A stretch of DNA of 64,000 bases from NCBI GenBank assembly GCA_038373885.1, contig JAWZYV010010290.1:1-64000 (forward strand). Direction: 5' to 3'. The notes below the pieces were generated by a model, which worked only from the letters and a program-made list of their open reading frames with translations, had not been told where the DNA came from and did no database searches. This document shows, one piece after another, positions 33,172-45,012 of the stretch. The number at the start of each line of letters is the position of its first letter. Position 1 is the first letter of the stretch. This DNA comes from Cheiracanthium punctorium. Lineage: Eukaryota > Arthropoda > Arachnida > Araneae > Cheiracanthiidae. The position numbers and the translations under genes were made by a program.

Positions 33172-33558
33172 TAATGTAAGGGGACTCATGCTTCATCATG
33201 ACAACATCTTCTGATACGGCAAGATTATCAGTGGAAATTCTCGAAGAAAAACACATCAAATTGATAATTCATCCACCCTATTCCCCTGATCTTGCGATGT
33301 GTGACTTCTGGCTATTTTTTAAACTAGAAAATTTTACGTGATCGCCGTTTTCACTCCGAAGATGAGATTGATGAGGCTGCAAGAGCATATTTTGCATCCA
33401 TTCCAATAAATGGATGGCTTGAGAGGTTTTTAAACGTTGGAAAATTGGCCTGCAAAAGTGCAATGAAATTGAAGGGGACTACTTTGAACACTCCTAAAAC
33501 TTGGTAAGTTTAACTTTTACCGTTTAGCACTATCTCAAAAATTTCAGAGTAACCTTCG

Positions 33559-35000
33559 TATTTAATGTTGTTTTTTTAAGAAATGATGCAAAATTTAAAC
33601 AGTTTTTTAAAGAATGCAATTGCGATAGATACAGGAAAATATTAAGCTCAGTATGTACACTATTACAAATGGTGAACTTAAGTAACTGTTACGAAATATT
33701 CAGGAAAAATTCTTGTACATACCGTATTTTGGAATATTTCCCTCAACGGATAATTTTTCCGCCCTACCTTCGAAGGCAATTTTCATACTTAAGAATTTTT
33801 TTTTTTTTTTGAAAATTGCACGAGACGTACAGATTTGCTGTTAGTGTAAGCGGATATAGTGTAACTGGTGAAGAAGCATTATTAATTTTTCGGAGTGTTT
33901 AACGAGCGAATGTTTATCTGTATGTTTGTTATTCTTTCACGCTTAAACAGGTGGACGGATTTCTATGAAACTTGGAATGGTTACAGCTCATACGCCAAAC
34001 TAACACATAGGGTAACCATTTTTTGGGGGTTAGGGAGAAAAGAAAACTATTCTCGTGAATTTTATAAATTTCTAAATTTATGAACACATTCCGAAACATG
34101 ACAACGATTCCGAATATCACTATGGCTGAGTCACGGGTAAATGAAATATAAATATATACTGGGTGTCCCAGGAACATTGACCTAGGCTTTTATCTCTTAA
34201 AGCCTGTTGTGGTGGCAATTAAAACGGGCGCTAGAAAAACATTTAACGAAAATATGTCTACACTCATATAGTTATAGTTCATCTTCGTCCATCTACAATA
34301 AATAAGTTCATATTAAAGTTTTATTATATACCCAAAACGAATTTCATGCTCCTCTGGAAACGTGCGGAAACTTTTGGCATTCGGAAGATTTCGTTTTCAG
34401 TACACAACCATTCTTATAACCATGCAGACGATTTATTTGCGAAAAAAATAAAAAAATAAATAAACTATGCAATCTGGAAAAACTATTTTAAAGGAATTGG
34501 AATCACACTTCCATTCAAAGCCTGATGACCGTGATGAGTATGACGTCATATCGATTGCAACAGCTCATTTTGTCACTCAAATGATTCACTTTTTTGACTC
34601 TCGCAAATAAAATGGAGCTGAAAATAGGAAAAAAAAAATCGCTTAAAAATTAGGGAACCGGTCGATTGTCAGACATTTAAAATAGCACAGATTATTTTTC
34701 ATAGTTTATGCATAATTATGAAAAATTTCAAGCGGATCGCATAAACGGTGTAGATGTTATTTACGCTTTTTCTGCTTTTTAATCTTTTTGAACTTTTTAT
34801 TCTTGGAGTAATGGCGGTAAAATATTTATATTGAAGTGGTTGTCCGGAATTGTTGCAAAGTCATGGATCAGCGTAACTGTAAGGTAGGATATTTATTAGA
34901 GACATATACAATGAATTACAAAATTGCCAAAAAAAAAGTACAGAATTTTGTTGTATCGATTAAAATTCTCAGGAGTTTCTCTCTTTTCTAAAAAAAAGTA
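33559..35000. other. Decayed repeats, no gene seen
   Basis: Includes a block near 33880-34080 with CTTAAACAGGTGGACGGATTTC-TATGAAACTTGG, a phrase typical of dispersed arthropod repeats (known pattern; family not determined), and a single mariner-type end ACTGGGTGTCCCAGGAACATT at 34159 without a partner. Confidence 0.35.
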
Positions 35001-36180
35001 ACGGGCTTGCTGAGCTATCGTCTCCTAAACCGTGGGGATTTGAATTTCGAGAAAAATGCCCACGGAATCGGAAAATTTCGAGGAACCTGATAAGCTGACT
35101 TAAATTTCGAAAATCGAATTATTTTAGAAGATATTAATAAAAAAACTGAAAAAATAAAACATAATGGTTGCCAGATTTGGCATAAAAACATTCATTCCTC
35201 TGCAACAAAGCAATTCCAAGTATGTAGAATCGCGTGAAATTGACAAACATGAAATAAAATTACACCCATTTTACGCCAAATTAATAAGTATATGAAATAA
35301 ATAACTCAAAGTGTTTTCCACAAAGTTGACAAATTTCAAATAGTAAGTTCGCTTGGACAAAGGAGTTTAGAATTAGCGATGATTCGTTTTTCCAAAACAG
35401 AATAACTAATTGCAACTGATTTTAAAAGCGCCATCTTGGCATTAGGTACGATCTGGCAAAATGGTATCTTTCCAAACAGGGTGAATTTAAACCGCGAGTT
35501 CAAAATTGTTAGAATCAAATATCTTAAAAATGAAAAATAATTAAAATGCAGATTACTTTAAAGCTGGTTCGGTCCAGCTGTAGTATTTGCTACAAGTAGA
35601 ATTATTGGGTGGCGTTAACTATGCCATTATAGTAGTTATAGTACACTTTGTATATTAGCCAGTGCGGCGAGATGGCATAATTCGTGGTGCTAAGTACGCC
35701 AATCTGCAAACGATTATGTAAATGAAAATATGGATAACGTTTTTCCGGTAACCTTAAATGAACAGTAATTATAGGTTGTGAGCATCTGTAAATCGCCAAA
35801 TAATGAAAAGTCGCCATTGGTGGCAAGCTATCCTATCTGTTCCGTAGCTTTTATTAATTTTACATGTACGCAAGTCGCCAAATAATGAAAAATAGCCATG
35901 GGTGGCAAATTCGCCAGGTGTCCAATAGGTTTTACATTATTAAAAATACAGCTGAAACAGATGTTCTGTTTTTATTACGCTTTAGCTCCTAATTAATATA
36001 ACTTTTGAATATTTCTTTCGAACTTCGCGTTTTTCGAAAAATTAATTAGTTATTTACAAATCTGATGTAGGAAATTCAGCTCACACTCGTGGGTATTGCG
36101 TGATCGGCAGCGAACGTATTTATAATTCAGGCATTTAAGGGTTAAATCTGTGGTACTGAAAGTTAACTCGGAGGTTTCCT
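35000..36180. repeat. Repeat block, inverted relative to 41250-41530
   Basis: GTAACGGGCTTGCTGAGCTA … GATAAGCTGACTTAAATTTC (34998-35110) and AACTATGCCATTATAG … TTTTTCCGGTAACC (35618-35753) return in reverse complement at 41530-41250. The segment GTAAATCGCCAAATAATGAA-AAGTCGCCATTGGTGGCAAG (35790-35829) recurs near 40408, 40768 and 40885 in direct orientation. Confidence 0.55.
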
Positions 36181-36797
36181 TTTTTAACACGCTTTTATTA
36201 GCTTCACCTGTATGTATGTATGTATGCTTGTATGTTTATAACCGACTCCTTTAGACTCGATTTTGACCCACTTTAAACGGACAGATTTAATTCAAATTTT
36301 GTAGAGAAACGTCACAGCTGTTGTGTATTGCGATTTGCGAAAAAACTTGCGTGAAAAGGTGATATTCTAGGGGTTACGAAGAAGTGGTTTTTGTACATTT
36401 AGCATTAGTTTACCAGTGAAATTCGCAGCTAGTGCAAGGTCAACGCGCATATGAAATATGAGGTCATTGCGGGATTCGTGTGTTACGCTTTGCAAGTGAA
36501 ATCATTCGTGAATGAATAACCGCTCGCTAGATGGGTGCAAGAATTTTGTTTGTTGCAATTTTCGATTGATTTCGTTACACAAGAATCCGATTTGCTATAA
36601 AAGCGTGTTTTTTGGTCTTTTAACTGTATTTATATAATTTTGTAACTTCTTAAAAAGTCAAAATTCAGTACACTTTCAACCAGGCCACAGTGGCTCTTGT
36701 GATCAACAGACATCTCTGCCTTTCGTCTCTTCTACCTGCGTACGTTTCTTCGCGATTTTTACCCACTCAACAGGGTTTGCGGCCCCATGTTCTGTAG
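36181..36797. other. Dispersed repeat with TGTATGTATGTATG, no gene
   Basis: GTATGTTTATAACCGACTCC-TTTAGACTCGATTTTGACCC (36230-36269) resembles the start of non-autonomous dispersed elements in arthropods. No coding exon. Confidence 0.3.
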
Positions 36798-37725
36798 CAG
36801 TGGTTTCCAACCGGTGAGACCATAGAGGTATGAATACGAGGAGATGGCATTAGCTATCTACGAAGTGAAGTAACTGTGTTGTTTTCTAAGTATGGCGGAT
36901 CATTTTGTTGGTTTCCTTTTAAATAACAGTGAAAGATGCACGATTTTACGGATTAAAAAGTAACGATGCACAATTATATGTTACAATAGCTCTAATTACA
37001 AAATCTCAGCATTCTACAGTTAAAAGTTTTACAGTTATGCCAAATACGTAATCATTCTAGGCGCCAACTTTGGAGACATTATTCTTTTAAATTTGGAACT
37101 GCCACCATAGAATAACACAGTCACATTGATATCTGGTCTAAGCAATATGGCGGATTGCTTACAGTTTCGGCTTCACTGTCAAGTAACTAATGTCGTCTCC
37201 TTGTATTCATATTGCTTTGGGAGGGGTGTCCCCCTCCTTGGGCGCACAGTGTTTGGAGGGGCGCGAGAAAAACAGACAAAAAAGCAACTTATAATGCATG
37301 TTTTTAAAAAATCATCTTATATGTTCTTATTTTTTTCTCCAAAAGTATCTATTTCTGCTTAAAATGTTTATTCAAACATTACACCGACAGCATTATTTTG
37401 TAGAAAAGGCGACTCAATGTTCAATGTTGAAGAATAAAAAACTACATGTATGGTGAGGGATGCGAGCGGGGCCATCGTGATTCTACCGGGCCTGCTTGTG
37501 CACTCCAATGAGTCATCAAAACAGGCCTACGGATGCTCACTTATTGGTTCCAGCACTTAGATACGTCATTAACCAATTAGGAAACGTCCGTAGGCCTCTT
37601 TTGGAGTGCACATGTATGCCCGATAGAATCACGATGGTCCCTATGTGAGAGAAGTGTGTGTAGGGGCGCCATTTTAAGTTATCCTTTGTTGATTAGGTAC
37701 AATGTTAAGAGGTTGGGAACCGCTG
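36798..37725. mobile_element. Non-autonomous hAT element with nested foldback
   Basis: Ends CAGTGGTTTCCAACCGGTGA and AAGAGGTTGGGAACCGCTG. The flanks TTCTGTAG (36790-36797) and TTCTATGG (37726-37733) are an 8-bp duplication with two changes. Inside lie a piece of the CGCCAAATTTGGCG repeat family (about 36950-37060) and a separate foldback element (37468-37641). No transposase. Confidence 0.7.
37468..37641. mobile_element. 174-bp foldback MITE inside the hAT element
   Basis: Arms GGGGCCATCGTGATTCTACC and GATAGAATCACGATGGTCCC are inverted, continuing through GTGCACTCCAA, AGGCCTACGGA and TTATTGGTT / AACCAATTA. Central loop of about 20 bp. Confidence 0.75.
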
Positions 37726-37733
37726 TTCTATGG

Positions 37734-39515
37734 TATGTTTTTATCCTTTGGACTTCACCTCTCTTCTATAGCCCCTCTGAAAGCGTCGGTCGAATTTTGG
37801 AATATTCCGTACAACAAAAATAGTTATCGATGAAGTATTTAAAGCGTCGAACCATGATTTTTGAGTTTTATTTGTACTGCTTCTTAAATTGAACTTACAA
37901 GAAATTGCATAATAGAATGCAATACAGGTTAAATTACATTTTTATTTAACGAGAATTTGCTGTAATCGGATTTTTTTTTTTCTGTTGCCCACCATTTAGT
38001 TTAAAACACCTTTTACTGCTGAAATTTCTTTTAATACGGTAATTTTGTTTGCTCAAAAGTAGTGTTCTCAAAATGCAGACGATTATGTAGTGCAGAAAAC
38101 TGGCAAAACCTTGCACTGTGCCAACATTCCTTCAGTGTTGAATCATTTCGAGAATATTCCAGTCTCTCAAAGCATGCTTGTTGCTATGCGATGATGTCTT
38201 AACTTCTGACGTGGTTTATGGTTCGCAACAACATCTGAGCAAAGATAAATTCATCCATTATTCATGACTTGATCAGCAAAAAATATGACCTGTACACGTT
38301 GCTTCTGCTTTGGTCTCTAAAACAGAAATCTGCTCTAGTTTTAGAAATACATATACGTTGTTTTATTTGCTTTTACTGCGTGGCAGGTTCTTGCCGGTAA
38401 GGCACTTGCATTTCTGTGAATGATTGAAGGATCAAAGAATTAATAAAATTAATTAAAACTTTATAAAATAACACTCATAAAAGTATACTTATACTAAAAT
38501 GTATCTGATACTTAAAAAGTTTTTTTAATGTGTTATTTTTAACTTTAATTAATTTTACTTTTAAAACCAGTTTTATGCTGAGTATCTAGGACCAAATGTA
38601 ATTTTTCCCTGAAGGAACTTATTAACACATTCGGGATGTCCTAGACCAGTCGTTCTCAAACTTTTTCTCCCTGCGAAGCCCTTCTAAATCCGAAGGAATT
38701 TGGTAAATTACTTGTATAGCAGTTGTATACTAGTATATATTATTTTCGCTAACTCCTTATACAATTTGCAAACCAGTTGTTGGGAATCGATGCCCTACAC
38801 CATATATTTTTTGCGGTTAATGTCAGGCCATAGCGGGGCATTCAAACAATCAACTCGCTAAACAGTGACGGGCTCAGAAGAGAATTTGTTGTTATCAATT
38901 CTTCCCAACGACGGTATAGAACAGGCTAGCTATTTATTGCGTAATAATACATGCATAAATAAGATTTGAGTTGGAAAGTGTTTTGTAATCGATACACGTT
39001 CCAAGTTATCTTGTACTTTTCAATTGCTGCCACTAGTTTTATTTTACCTACTGATTAATTTAATATTAGGTAAAAGGATTTTATTTTTCACACCTAAGCT
39101 AACACCTTAATTCGATTTTAAGATCCTAATCAGAAGACAGGGAGACTCTCACATCACTACACTAAGAAATTTTCGTTCTACGTCTATTCATCTGATGCAG
39201 CTATGAAAGCAAATGCATCGATTATTAAGCTCATCAGATTTTTCGAAATTAGTGTAAATGGTGAAATATCAGTTCATGGTTTAACTTTGTACCATCCTAT
39301 GGCAATATATTACAGATAATTACAGCAAAGAGGAGGGTCGATAACATCGATGCCGAAGCTGAAAAAGTGTTTCCCATGGATCAATACTTACGGACCGGAA
39401 TCATTTTCGGTGCTAAAGCTCTCAAAAAATCCGGCACCAGAAGTATCTGATCCATGCAGGGGGTAAACGTAAGTGCGCATGTGCGGCTACAGATGATCTG
39501 CCAGCGTTACCATCA
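37734..39515. other. AT-rich stretch with one hAT-type end, no gene
   Basis: CAGTCGTTCTCAAACTTTTT at 38646 is a typical hAT terminus; I did not find its right end. Nothing else was recognised. Confidence 0.35.
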
Positions 39516-40407
39516 TCTATCTATAAAAATAATAAGAATCTCTGTCTGTGTGTCTTCTTGTCGTTCGCGTGGCAGTCCATCTGGCCGAATTGCACGAAAT
39601 CTTGCACGGGAGTTCAAAGGGGGTCGGAAATGTGCAACTCGGGTGTATTTTTTAATTTTTTAATTATTATATACTTTACGTCATTTTCCACCGTTTTTTT
39701 CTCTTTGTCCTCCGTAAAAGAGGGCTTACAATCTCCCGAAAGAAAAAATAATTACACAATTGGAAAGAGGAAAAAGTTTTCCTTAGAACGGGACCAACAT
39801 TTTCGAATTAGCTGCATTTCTAGATTTTTAAAAACTAAAAAACGATTCCGGCGTTTTTTTTAATTTTTGCCTGTTTTCGCCTTTGCAGCTCGCATCGAGA
39901 AAGCTATGGATTATTCGGACTAAAAAATGTACGCTTACGGACAAACTCTTCGGCTTTCGTTTTAAAAAATCAAGCGTGTAGTATAATTTTTTGGTCAGTT
40001 AAAAATGTAATTAGTAAAATCCGTACACTGATTTCGGAGTGTTCCGGAAAGGAAGATCCATTTCTTCACAAGCACCACGTAACATTTAAAGATCCACTGC
40101 TTCTCTCGAGTCGTGCGGTGGTGGAGAGGAGGTATGTAATATTTGGTGAGCTGCCAGGTCGATAGGGAAGGGAGCGGCGAACCGCGAAGAGGGCAAGATT
40201 TTGGCCTGTCACAGCTCTCATCAAAAAAGCTATGGATTATCCTGACTAAAAGAAATATACGATTACGGACAAACTATTGAGCTTTCGTTCAGCTGATCGC
40301 GGAAGGCGAGCGGCCAGTAGGTTGCACATTTCTTTTCCGAAGCGGACCGTTGGCGGATCAGGTGGTCGCCGAATGCGGCAGCCCATAGGTTGCACTTTTT
40401 GGTATGT
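39516..40407 (+). repeat. Helitron-like 5' end and internal direct repeat
   Basis: TCTATCTATAAAAATAATAAG-type start after an A, followed by CTCTGTCTGTGTGTC, resembles the 5' ends at 25938 and 46298. A direct repeat AAGCTATGGATTAT…TTACGGACAAACT…GCTTTCGTT occurs at 39899 and 40220. No matching CTRR-T end was identified. Confidence 0.4.
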
Positions 40408-40951
40408 GTAAATCGCCACATAATGAAAAGTCGCCATTGGTGGCAAGCTATTCTAGCTGTTCTGTAGTTTTCACCAAAGGAAACATATGAAGCACTGTTC
40501 TCTTAGAACTAATTATTAACTATACATATACGTACGTCGCCAAATTATGAAAAATCGTCTTGCGTGGCAAATACCTAAGGTGCACCGTAGGTTTTACATA
40601 ATTAAAAATTGTGTGAAATTTTTGTGTGCCAAGGAACATGCAAGAACCAAGAAATGTGTAGCTCGGTAACATTCTATCTTATTCATTCTTTGGGTTTGTC
40701 TGTTGAAATTATGTCTTTTTTACGAATAAACCTCAGCAGTAATTATCGATTATAAGCATGTGCAAATCGTTAAATAATGAAAAATCGCCATTGGTGGCAA
40801 GATATCCTAGTTGTTCAGCAGTTTTTATCAAAGAAAATAAATTAAGCACTATTTTCTTAGAAATATTTATTAACTATACACATACGTAAATCGCCAAATA
40901 ATGAAAAATCACCATGGGTGGCAAATACGCAAGATGTTCCATAGGTTTTAC
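40408..40951 (+). repeat. Two or three units of the TCGCCAAATAATGAAAA repeat
   Basis: Units near 40408, 40768 and 40885 share GTAAATCGCCA-ATAATGAAAA, CATTGGTGGCAAG or CATGGGTGGCAAA, and ATAGGTTTTAC. They match 35790-35960 in the same orientation. Confidence 0.55.
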
Positions 40952-41093
40952 CAGGCGCGTAGCCAGGAAATTTTTTTTTTGGGGGGGGATATGAACTTAT
41001 ATGTGTATAAATAGACGGAATTTTATCACTAATCCAAAAATTTCCGGGGGGGGATATATCCCGATATCCCCCCCCCCCCTGGCTACGCCCCTG
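40952..41093. mobile_element. hAT-type MITE with perfect 8-bp TSD
   Basis: Ends CAGGCGCGTAGCCAGG and CCTGGCTACGCCCCTG. Identical GGTTTTAC at 40944-40951 and 41094-41101. Removing the element restores the sequence ATAGGTTTTACACAATTAAA found in sister repeats (40589, 35928). Confidence 0.9.
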
Positions 41094-41249
41094 GGTTTTA
41101 CACAATTAAAAATAATGTGAAGTTGTTCCAAGGAACATGAAAAAAAAAAAAAAGATAATGTGTAGGTCGGCAAGATTCTATCTGATCCAATCTTTGAGTT
41201 TTGTCTGTTGAAATTCTGCCTTTTTTTTACGAATAATGGATAATTACTG

Positions 41250-41522
41250 CTCATGTATGGTTACCGGGAAAACCGTTATCCACATAATCCTTTGCAGATT
41301 GGCGTATTTAGCACCACCAAATATATCATCTCGCCGCGCTGGCAAATATCCCAGCTGTAGTATAACTGCTATGATGGCATAGTTATGATTGGAGTTTCGA
41401 AATTTAAGTCAGCTTATCGGCTGCCCCGGTATTTTCCGAATCCGTGGACACTTTCGTCGAAACTCAACTTCCCATGGTTTTGGAGGAGATAGCAGAACAA
41501 GCTTTTGTTCTGCTATCTCCTG

Positions 41523-41530
<8 letters not shown>
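41250..41530. repeat. Inverted counterpart of 35000-35760, with strong hairpin
   Basis: Reverse complement of the 35.0-35.8 kb block. It carries an extra perfect hairpin at 41482-41520: GGAGATAGCAGAACA, AGCTTT, TGTTCTGCTATCTCC. Confidence 0.55.
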
Positions 41531-41557
<27 letters not shown>

Positions 41558-42899
41558 TTTTTTAAGAATAGAGAGATAAGTTCATAATAAACATATATTT
41601 TAGGATGCATGCAGCAGAACCGTTATCAATTTAATTATGGTATACTTTTTCTTAAAATGGATAAATTCTTTTTCGCTAACAAGCTAAAGAACATAAGTAA
41701 AATTATTTTTTTTTATGACACTGATGTCAAGGTATTAATTTCATTTTCTAAGACAGTAATCACAGCTTTCGAAGCACTGGTAAAGGAACTTTTCGGTCTT
41801 ACAGTTAAATATAAACTCTATGCTTTCTACCTTCGCTTTATGGATTTGTTTTCATAATAACACCCTTTATTCAAGTGATTATGGTGTTCGAGGGTTTTAA
41901 AATGTCCTTAGAACTTGTTCTATTCTTAGCTAAGCGTTTTAGCTCTTGCTATTAAGTCATTTATTTCTTCTGTGTGATTTACCTCTTGCTTTGAGATGCT
42001 GGAATAAGGTCATTTATAGTGTTTTGAACTAAGAATTATCGTTCAAATGTCTTCTAATCTGTGCTCAAGTTTCTGTTTTCTTTCCTAACTATCGACATTT
42101 TTTTTAAACTTTGTCACTCTCATGTGCGTATGCAGTCTATTTTTAAGCTTATTTCAGCATAGTCCAAGTGCCAAATGCTAATTCGATTGATTAATCGAGC
42201 AGCAAACCTTTATAAATATACACATTGTATTGTGCTTGAAAAATAGGTAATATCTCTTAACTGCCATAGAATGTAATCCATAGGAATTCTTTTGAGTGCT
42301 CCTGTAAAAAAAAACTATAGTTGCTATATTTTGTAATCCCTAACATCATCTATCAAATTCGTTTTCTTTGAAATAAAGGAATATCTCTAAAATACGCTTT
42401 AGAGGATGAGTGACCACTAAACACAAAAATTAGAAAATTATGCTATAATTTAGTTATAACCTATATCGCAATAATATGGAAACTAGTCACTGTCACAGTA
42501 CATCTGGTGCGGTAGTTATAGCATTCTCTACCATTGTTAGAAAAATCAGACAAGTTTTACTCTTTTGAATTTAAGCAGTAAATTATCATCCATTAATCAA
42601 TATCTTGCTTTAATTTTAAACCTAAACTTTCTTAATTGCATGCATGTACTGTTCTTCATTCTATTGATAAATTTTATACAACTTTTGAGTTCGGAATTTA
42701 AAAAGACTTTTTGGAGATATAGTGGGACAGTGTCTCACCGTATGTAAACCTGTTGCTTATGGAGGGACAGAAAGAACAATGACACAGTTATCAGATTCAG
42801 TAGATTTCCGATCTTTATCACTGAGCTTCGGCGAAACGAAGGTTTATGAAATTGAATCTTGCGACTTGCTCCTCCGAGACAGCTCAAGAGATCTTGACT
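41531..42899. other. AT-rich stretch, no gene seen
   Basis: An 82-codon plus ORF (41609-41857) has no family match, promoter or splice context. A fragment near 42240-42330 (CTGCCATAGAATGTAATCCA) resembles the 173-bp satellite unit. Confidence 0.3.
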
Positions 42900-43520
42900 G
42901 AATTTGGCACAGTGATATCGGCCACGGCGTAGATGGTTTATAATGCAAGATGGTAGTAATCGGTCATGTAGTTGAGGAATAATCACTGGAAAGAGTTTTT
43001 AATTTGTTTGCTAATTCTTTCGAGACTGCTCATTTCGCTTGTGACCAAATTTGACACAGTAATAGGCAATGTCGTAGATGGTACCAAACCAAAATGGTAG
43101 TGATCGGTCTGGTCGTTGAGGAACAATCGCGGAAAGTCACAGAATCTTAATGCCTGAATTTTGCGATATATGTTCGCGAATTTCTCTGAGACTGATCATG
43201 TGATCATGACGAAAATCTGGTGCAGTGATAGTGGCTATGGCTTGGATGATACTGAAGCGAGATGATAGCAATCGATCCTGTCGTTGAGGAATAATAATTG
43301 AAAACAATTTTTCAATTGTTCGCTATTTTTTCTGATACCACTTATTGGATTTTAAGCAAATCTCGGCAGTGATAGTGGTCATTTCGTAAATGGTACTAAG
43401 GTGAGATGGTAGAGATAGATAGATCATGCCATTGAGGTATAATCCCTGCTTCCTTGAATTTTGTAATACTTGTTCGCCTGCTCTTCTTGGCCAAGTTTCT
43501 AGCTCAGCAATACCTGACTT
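42900..43520. repeat. Degenerate tandem repeat, about 150-165 bp units
   Basis: CAGTGATA-TCGGCCACGGCGTAGATGGT-type segments recur at about 42909, 43056, 43222 and 43375, each followed by GATGGTAG and CGTTGAGGAATAAT or variants. Units are strongly diverged. Non-coding. Confidence 0.55.
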
Positions 43521-43774
43521 TGTCCTGCTGTTGAATCATCCCTAGTTCCATGATAAAATGAACTTTTGAAAACGTTTTTTTAATCGTTTTCTATTTAATT
43601 TGATGTTATTTTATTATTTACAGTTTATCAAAAATTATACAGCAAAAAATTTTGCAACTCTTAAATGTGTTTCATCGTTATTGGTATTTATAAGTCTTGT
43701 CATTTGAAAACTGCTTTCATTTCCTTAATGCTGAATATCTCAACCGGTATTTTACAAAAACAATAGTTAAAGTT

Positions 43775-43976
43775 AAACATTGGCGCGACAGCCCTTATGC
43801 GAGGCCAAGACCTGCGCTACCCAACCACGCCTTCGCGACCATTCGCTGTGGGGTGTGGAAGCATATGCCTCTGTCAGGTGGTCAGCCTGACGCGTTGCTC
43901 CCAGTGTTTAACTCCCAAGCAAGATTGGTCCTTATTTTATCGACCCGCTTAAGGGATGAAAGGCTGGGTAACCTTG
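43775..43976 (-). repeat. LINE/SINE 3'-tail-like sequence
   Basis: The minus strand reads CAGCCTTTCATCCCTTAAG-CGGGTCGATAAAATAAGGACCA and then an AACACTGGG phrase. From memory this resembles a widely shared invertebrate SINE/LINE tail (notably in cephalopod SINEs); I could not check this. It is more GC-rich than its surroundings and directly abuts a MITE-A fragment at 43977. Confidence 0.45.
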
Positions 43977-44137
43977 CAGCTGGCTGTGCGGCACAGCCAG
44001 CTGTCGTCAAAAAAGGGTCTCTAGATCTGTGGCACGCGATGAACGTTTCGATCGCCCGCCATCTTACTGGCAGTTAAGTCGAGCGATGGCAACGGCTGCC
44101 CTTTTTCAGCATTGGGAAAGGGTTGCGCCTCAAAGGG
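43977..44137 (-). mobile_element. MITE-A copy 7, half element
   Basis: Hairpin CAGCTGGCTGTGCGGCACAG, then the arm and the GCGCCTCAAAGGG end, with TTAA at 44138-44141. The other half is missing. Confidence 0.75.
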
Positions 44138-44439
44138 TTAATTCGCATGTAATGTTTCAGTTCATTAGGATGAAATTAACTCGTCCCGACCTGAGCCAGA
44201 ATTTTCAACTTTACAATGGATGATATGATGTATTTAGAACAAATAAAATACTCAGTGTTATTAATTAAAAATAATTCTCAATAAATGACCGACTCATATA
44301 TACATCAATACTTTCATATGCTGCATGCTGCAGAACTTAAAATTAGTATGGATATTTTCATTTTAATGTGAATATTTTGCAATCACGATATAAGTTGCGA
44401 TGATCTTGCACACAACGCGGAACAACTTATTTTTGCTCT

Positions 44440-44640
44440 TCATAAATAGTTAAACCCGTTAAAATCCTGCGTTAATTTAACGCCGCTTTCAACACTGTCA
44501 TTAACTGGTTTCAACACAATAATTTTCCATTTGACTTCCAAATATGACATTTTTTTCTCAGGCTGAAGGGCAGTCTTGTTCAAAGAGGTGTCCAAATGAA
44601 GGCGATTTAAAAAGGTTTTGGTTTTAGTAGACACAAAATC
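44440..44640 (-). pseudogene. Possible fragment of a transposon-derived gene
   Basis: A 64-codon minus ORF contains SYLEVKWKIIVLKPVNDSVE and SGVKLTQDFN. The phrase resembles V-ND-AERGVKLI-DFN of a repetitive, probably transposon-derived protein family in aphids and cnidarians (recalled, not checked). The ORF stops right after it. Confidence 0.25.
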
Positions 44641-45012
44641 AGCTAATGTTTACTCGAAAATACAGTAGTAACAAAACTACAAAGTGTAAATACAAATATA
44701 GCATTTCTAAATAATAATAATAATACAGCTACTTTCTAAAGAGCAGTAATATGTCCGTTCCATGTGTAAGACACTCATGAGCTGGTTTGCAACGAATTTC
44801 ACTTATACATATACATTCTCATTAAAAAGGGTTAAATTTAAGAATTCTTTTGATAAATATCGGAAGGCCTGCATAAATTCTCTTAAACTGATGGTGAAAG
44901 TGTTTCGTCAAGCCTTTCATATAATTTTAAAGATTTTAAGAAGCAGAGGCCTTGACTAGGTGCTAGGTGATTAAGTGCGAATGCCCTGCACTTAATCTAT
45001 CACAGTTCCAAT
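44641..45012. other. AT-rich stretch, no gene seen
   Basis: No recognised feature. Confidence 0.3.

Larger units (their letters stand above)
31595..33558 (+). mobile_element. Mariner transposon with both ends, interrupted by two MITE-A insertions
   Basis: The terminal inverted repeats begin CGAGGGTTACTCTGCAATTT (left) and, on the complementary strand at the right, CGAAGGTTACTCTGAAATTT, with TA at 31593-31594 and 33559-33560. Transposase pieces appear in order: an N-terminal part with IFYDFKVGLNQQECSQRLQL and RWFSEFRKN (near 31778-31910), IGFAAIHKIIHEEL (near 32040-32080), a middle part (32710-32915), HHDN of the catalytic centre (33194-33205), and PPYSPDLAMCDFWLF (near 33272-33316). Stops and frameshifts make it inactive. 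A complete MITE-A (32179-32644) and the tail of another (32986-33171) interrupt the gene. Confidence 0.85.

Noticed and set aside
41482..41530. Strong hairpin followed by poly-T, like a rho-independent terminator
   Set aside because: Eukaryotic context, no gene upstream, and the hairpin lies in a dispersed repeat.
43697..44077. 126-codon plus ORF
   Set aside because: Spans the antisense of a LINE/SINE tail and MITE-A sequence; composite of repeats.
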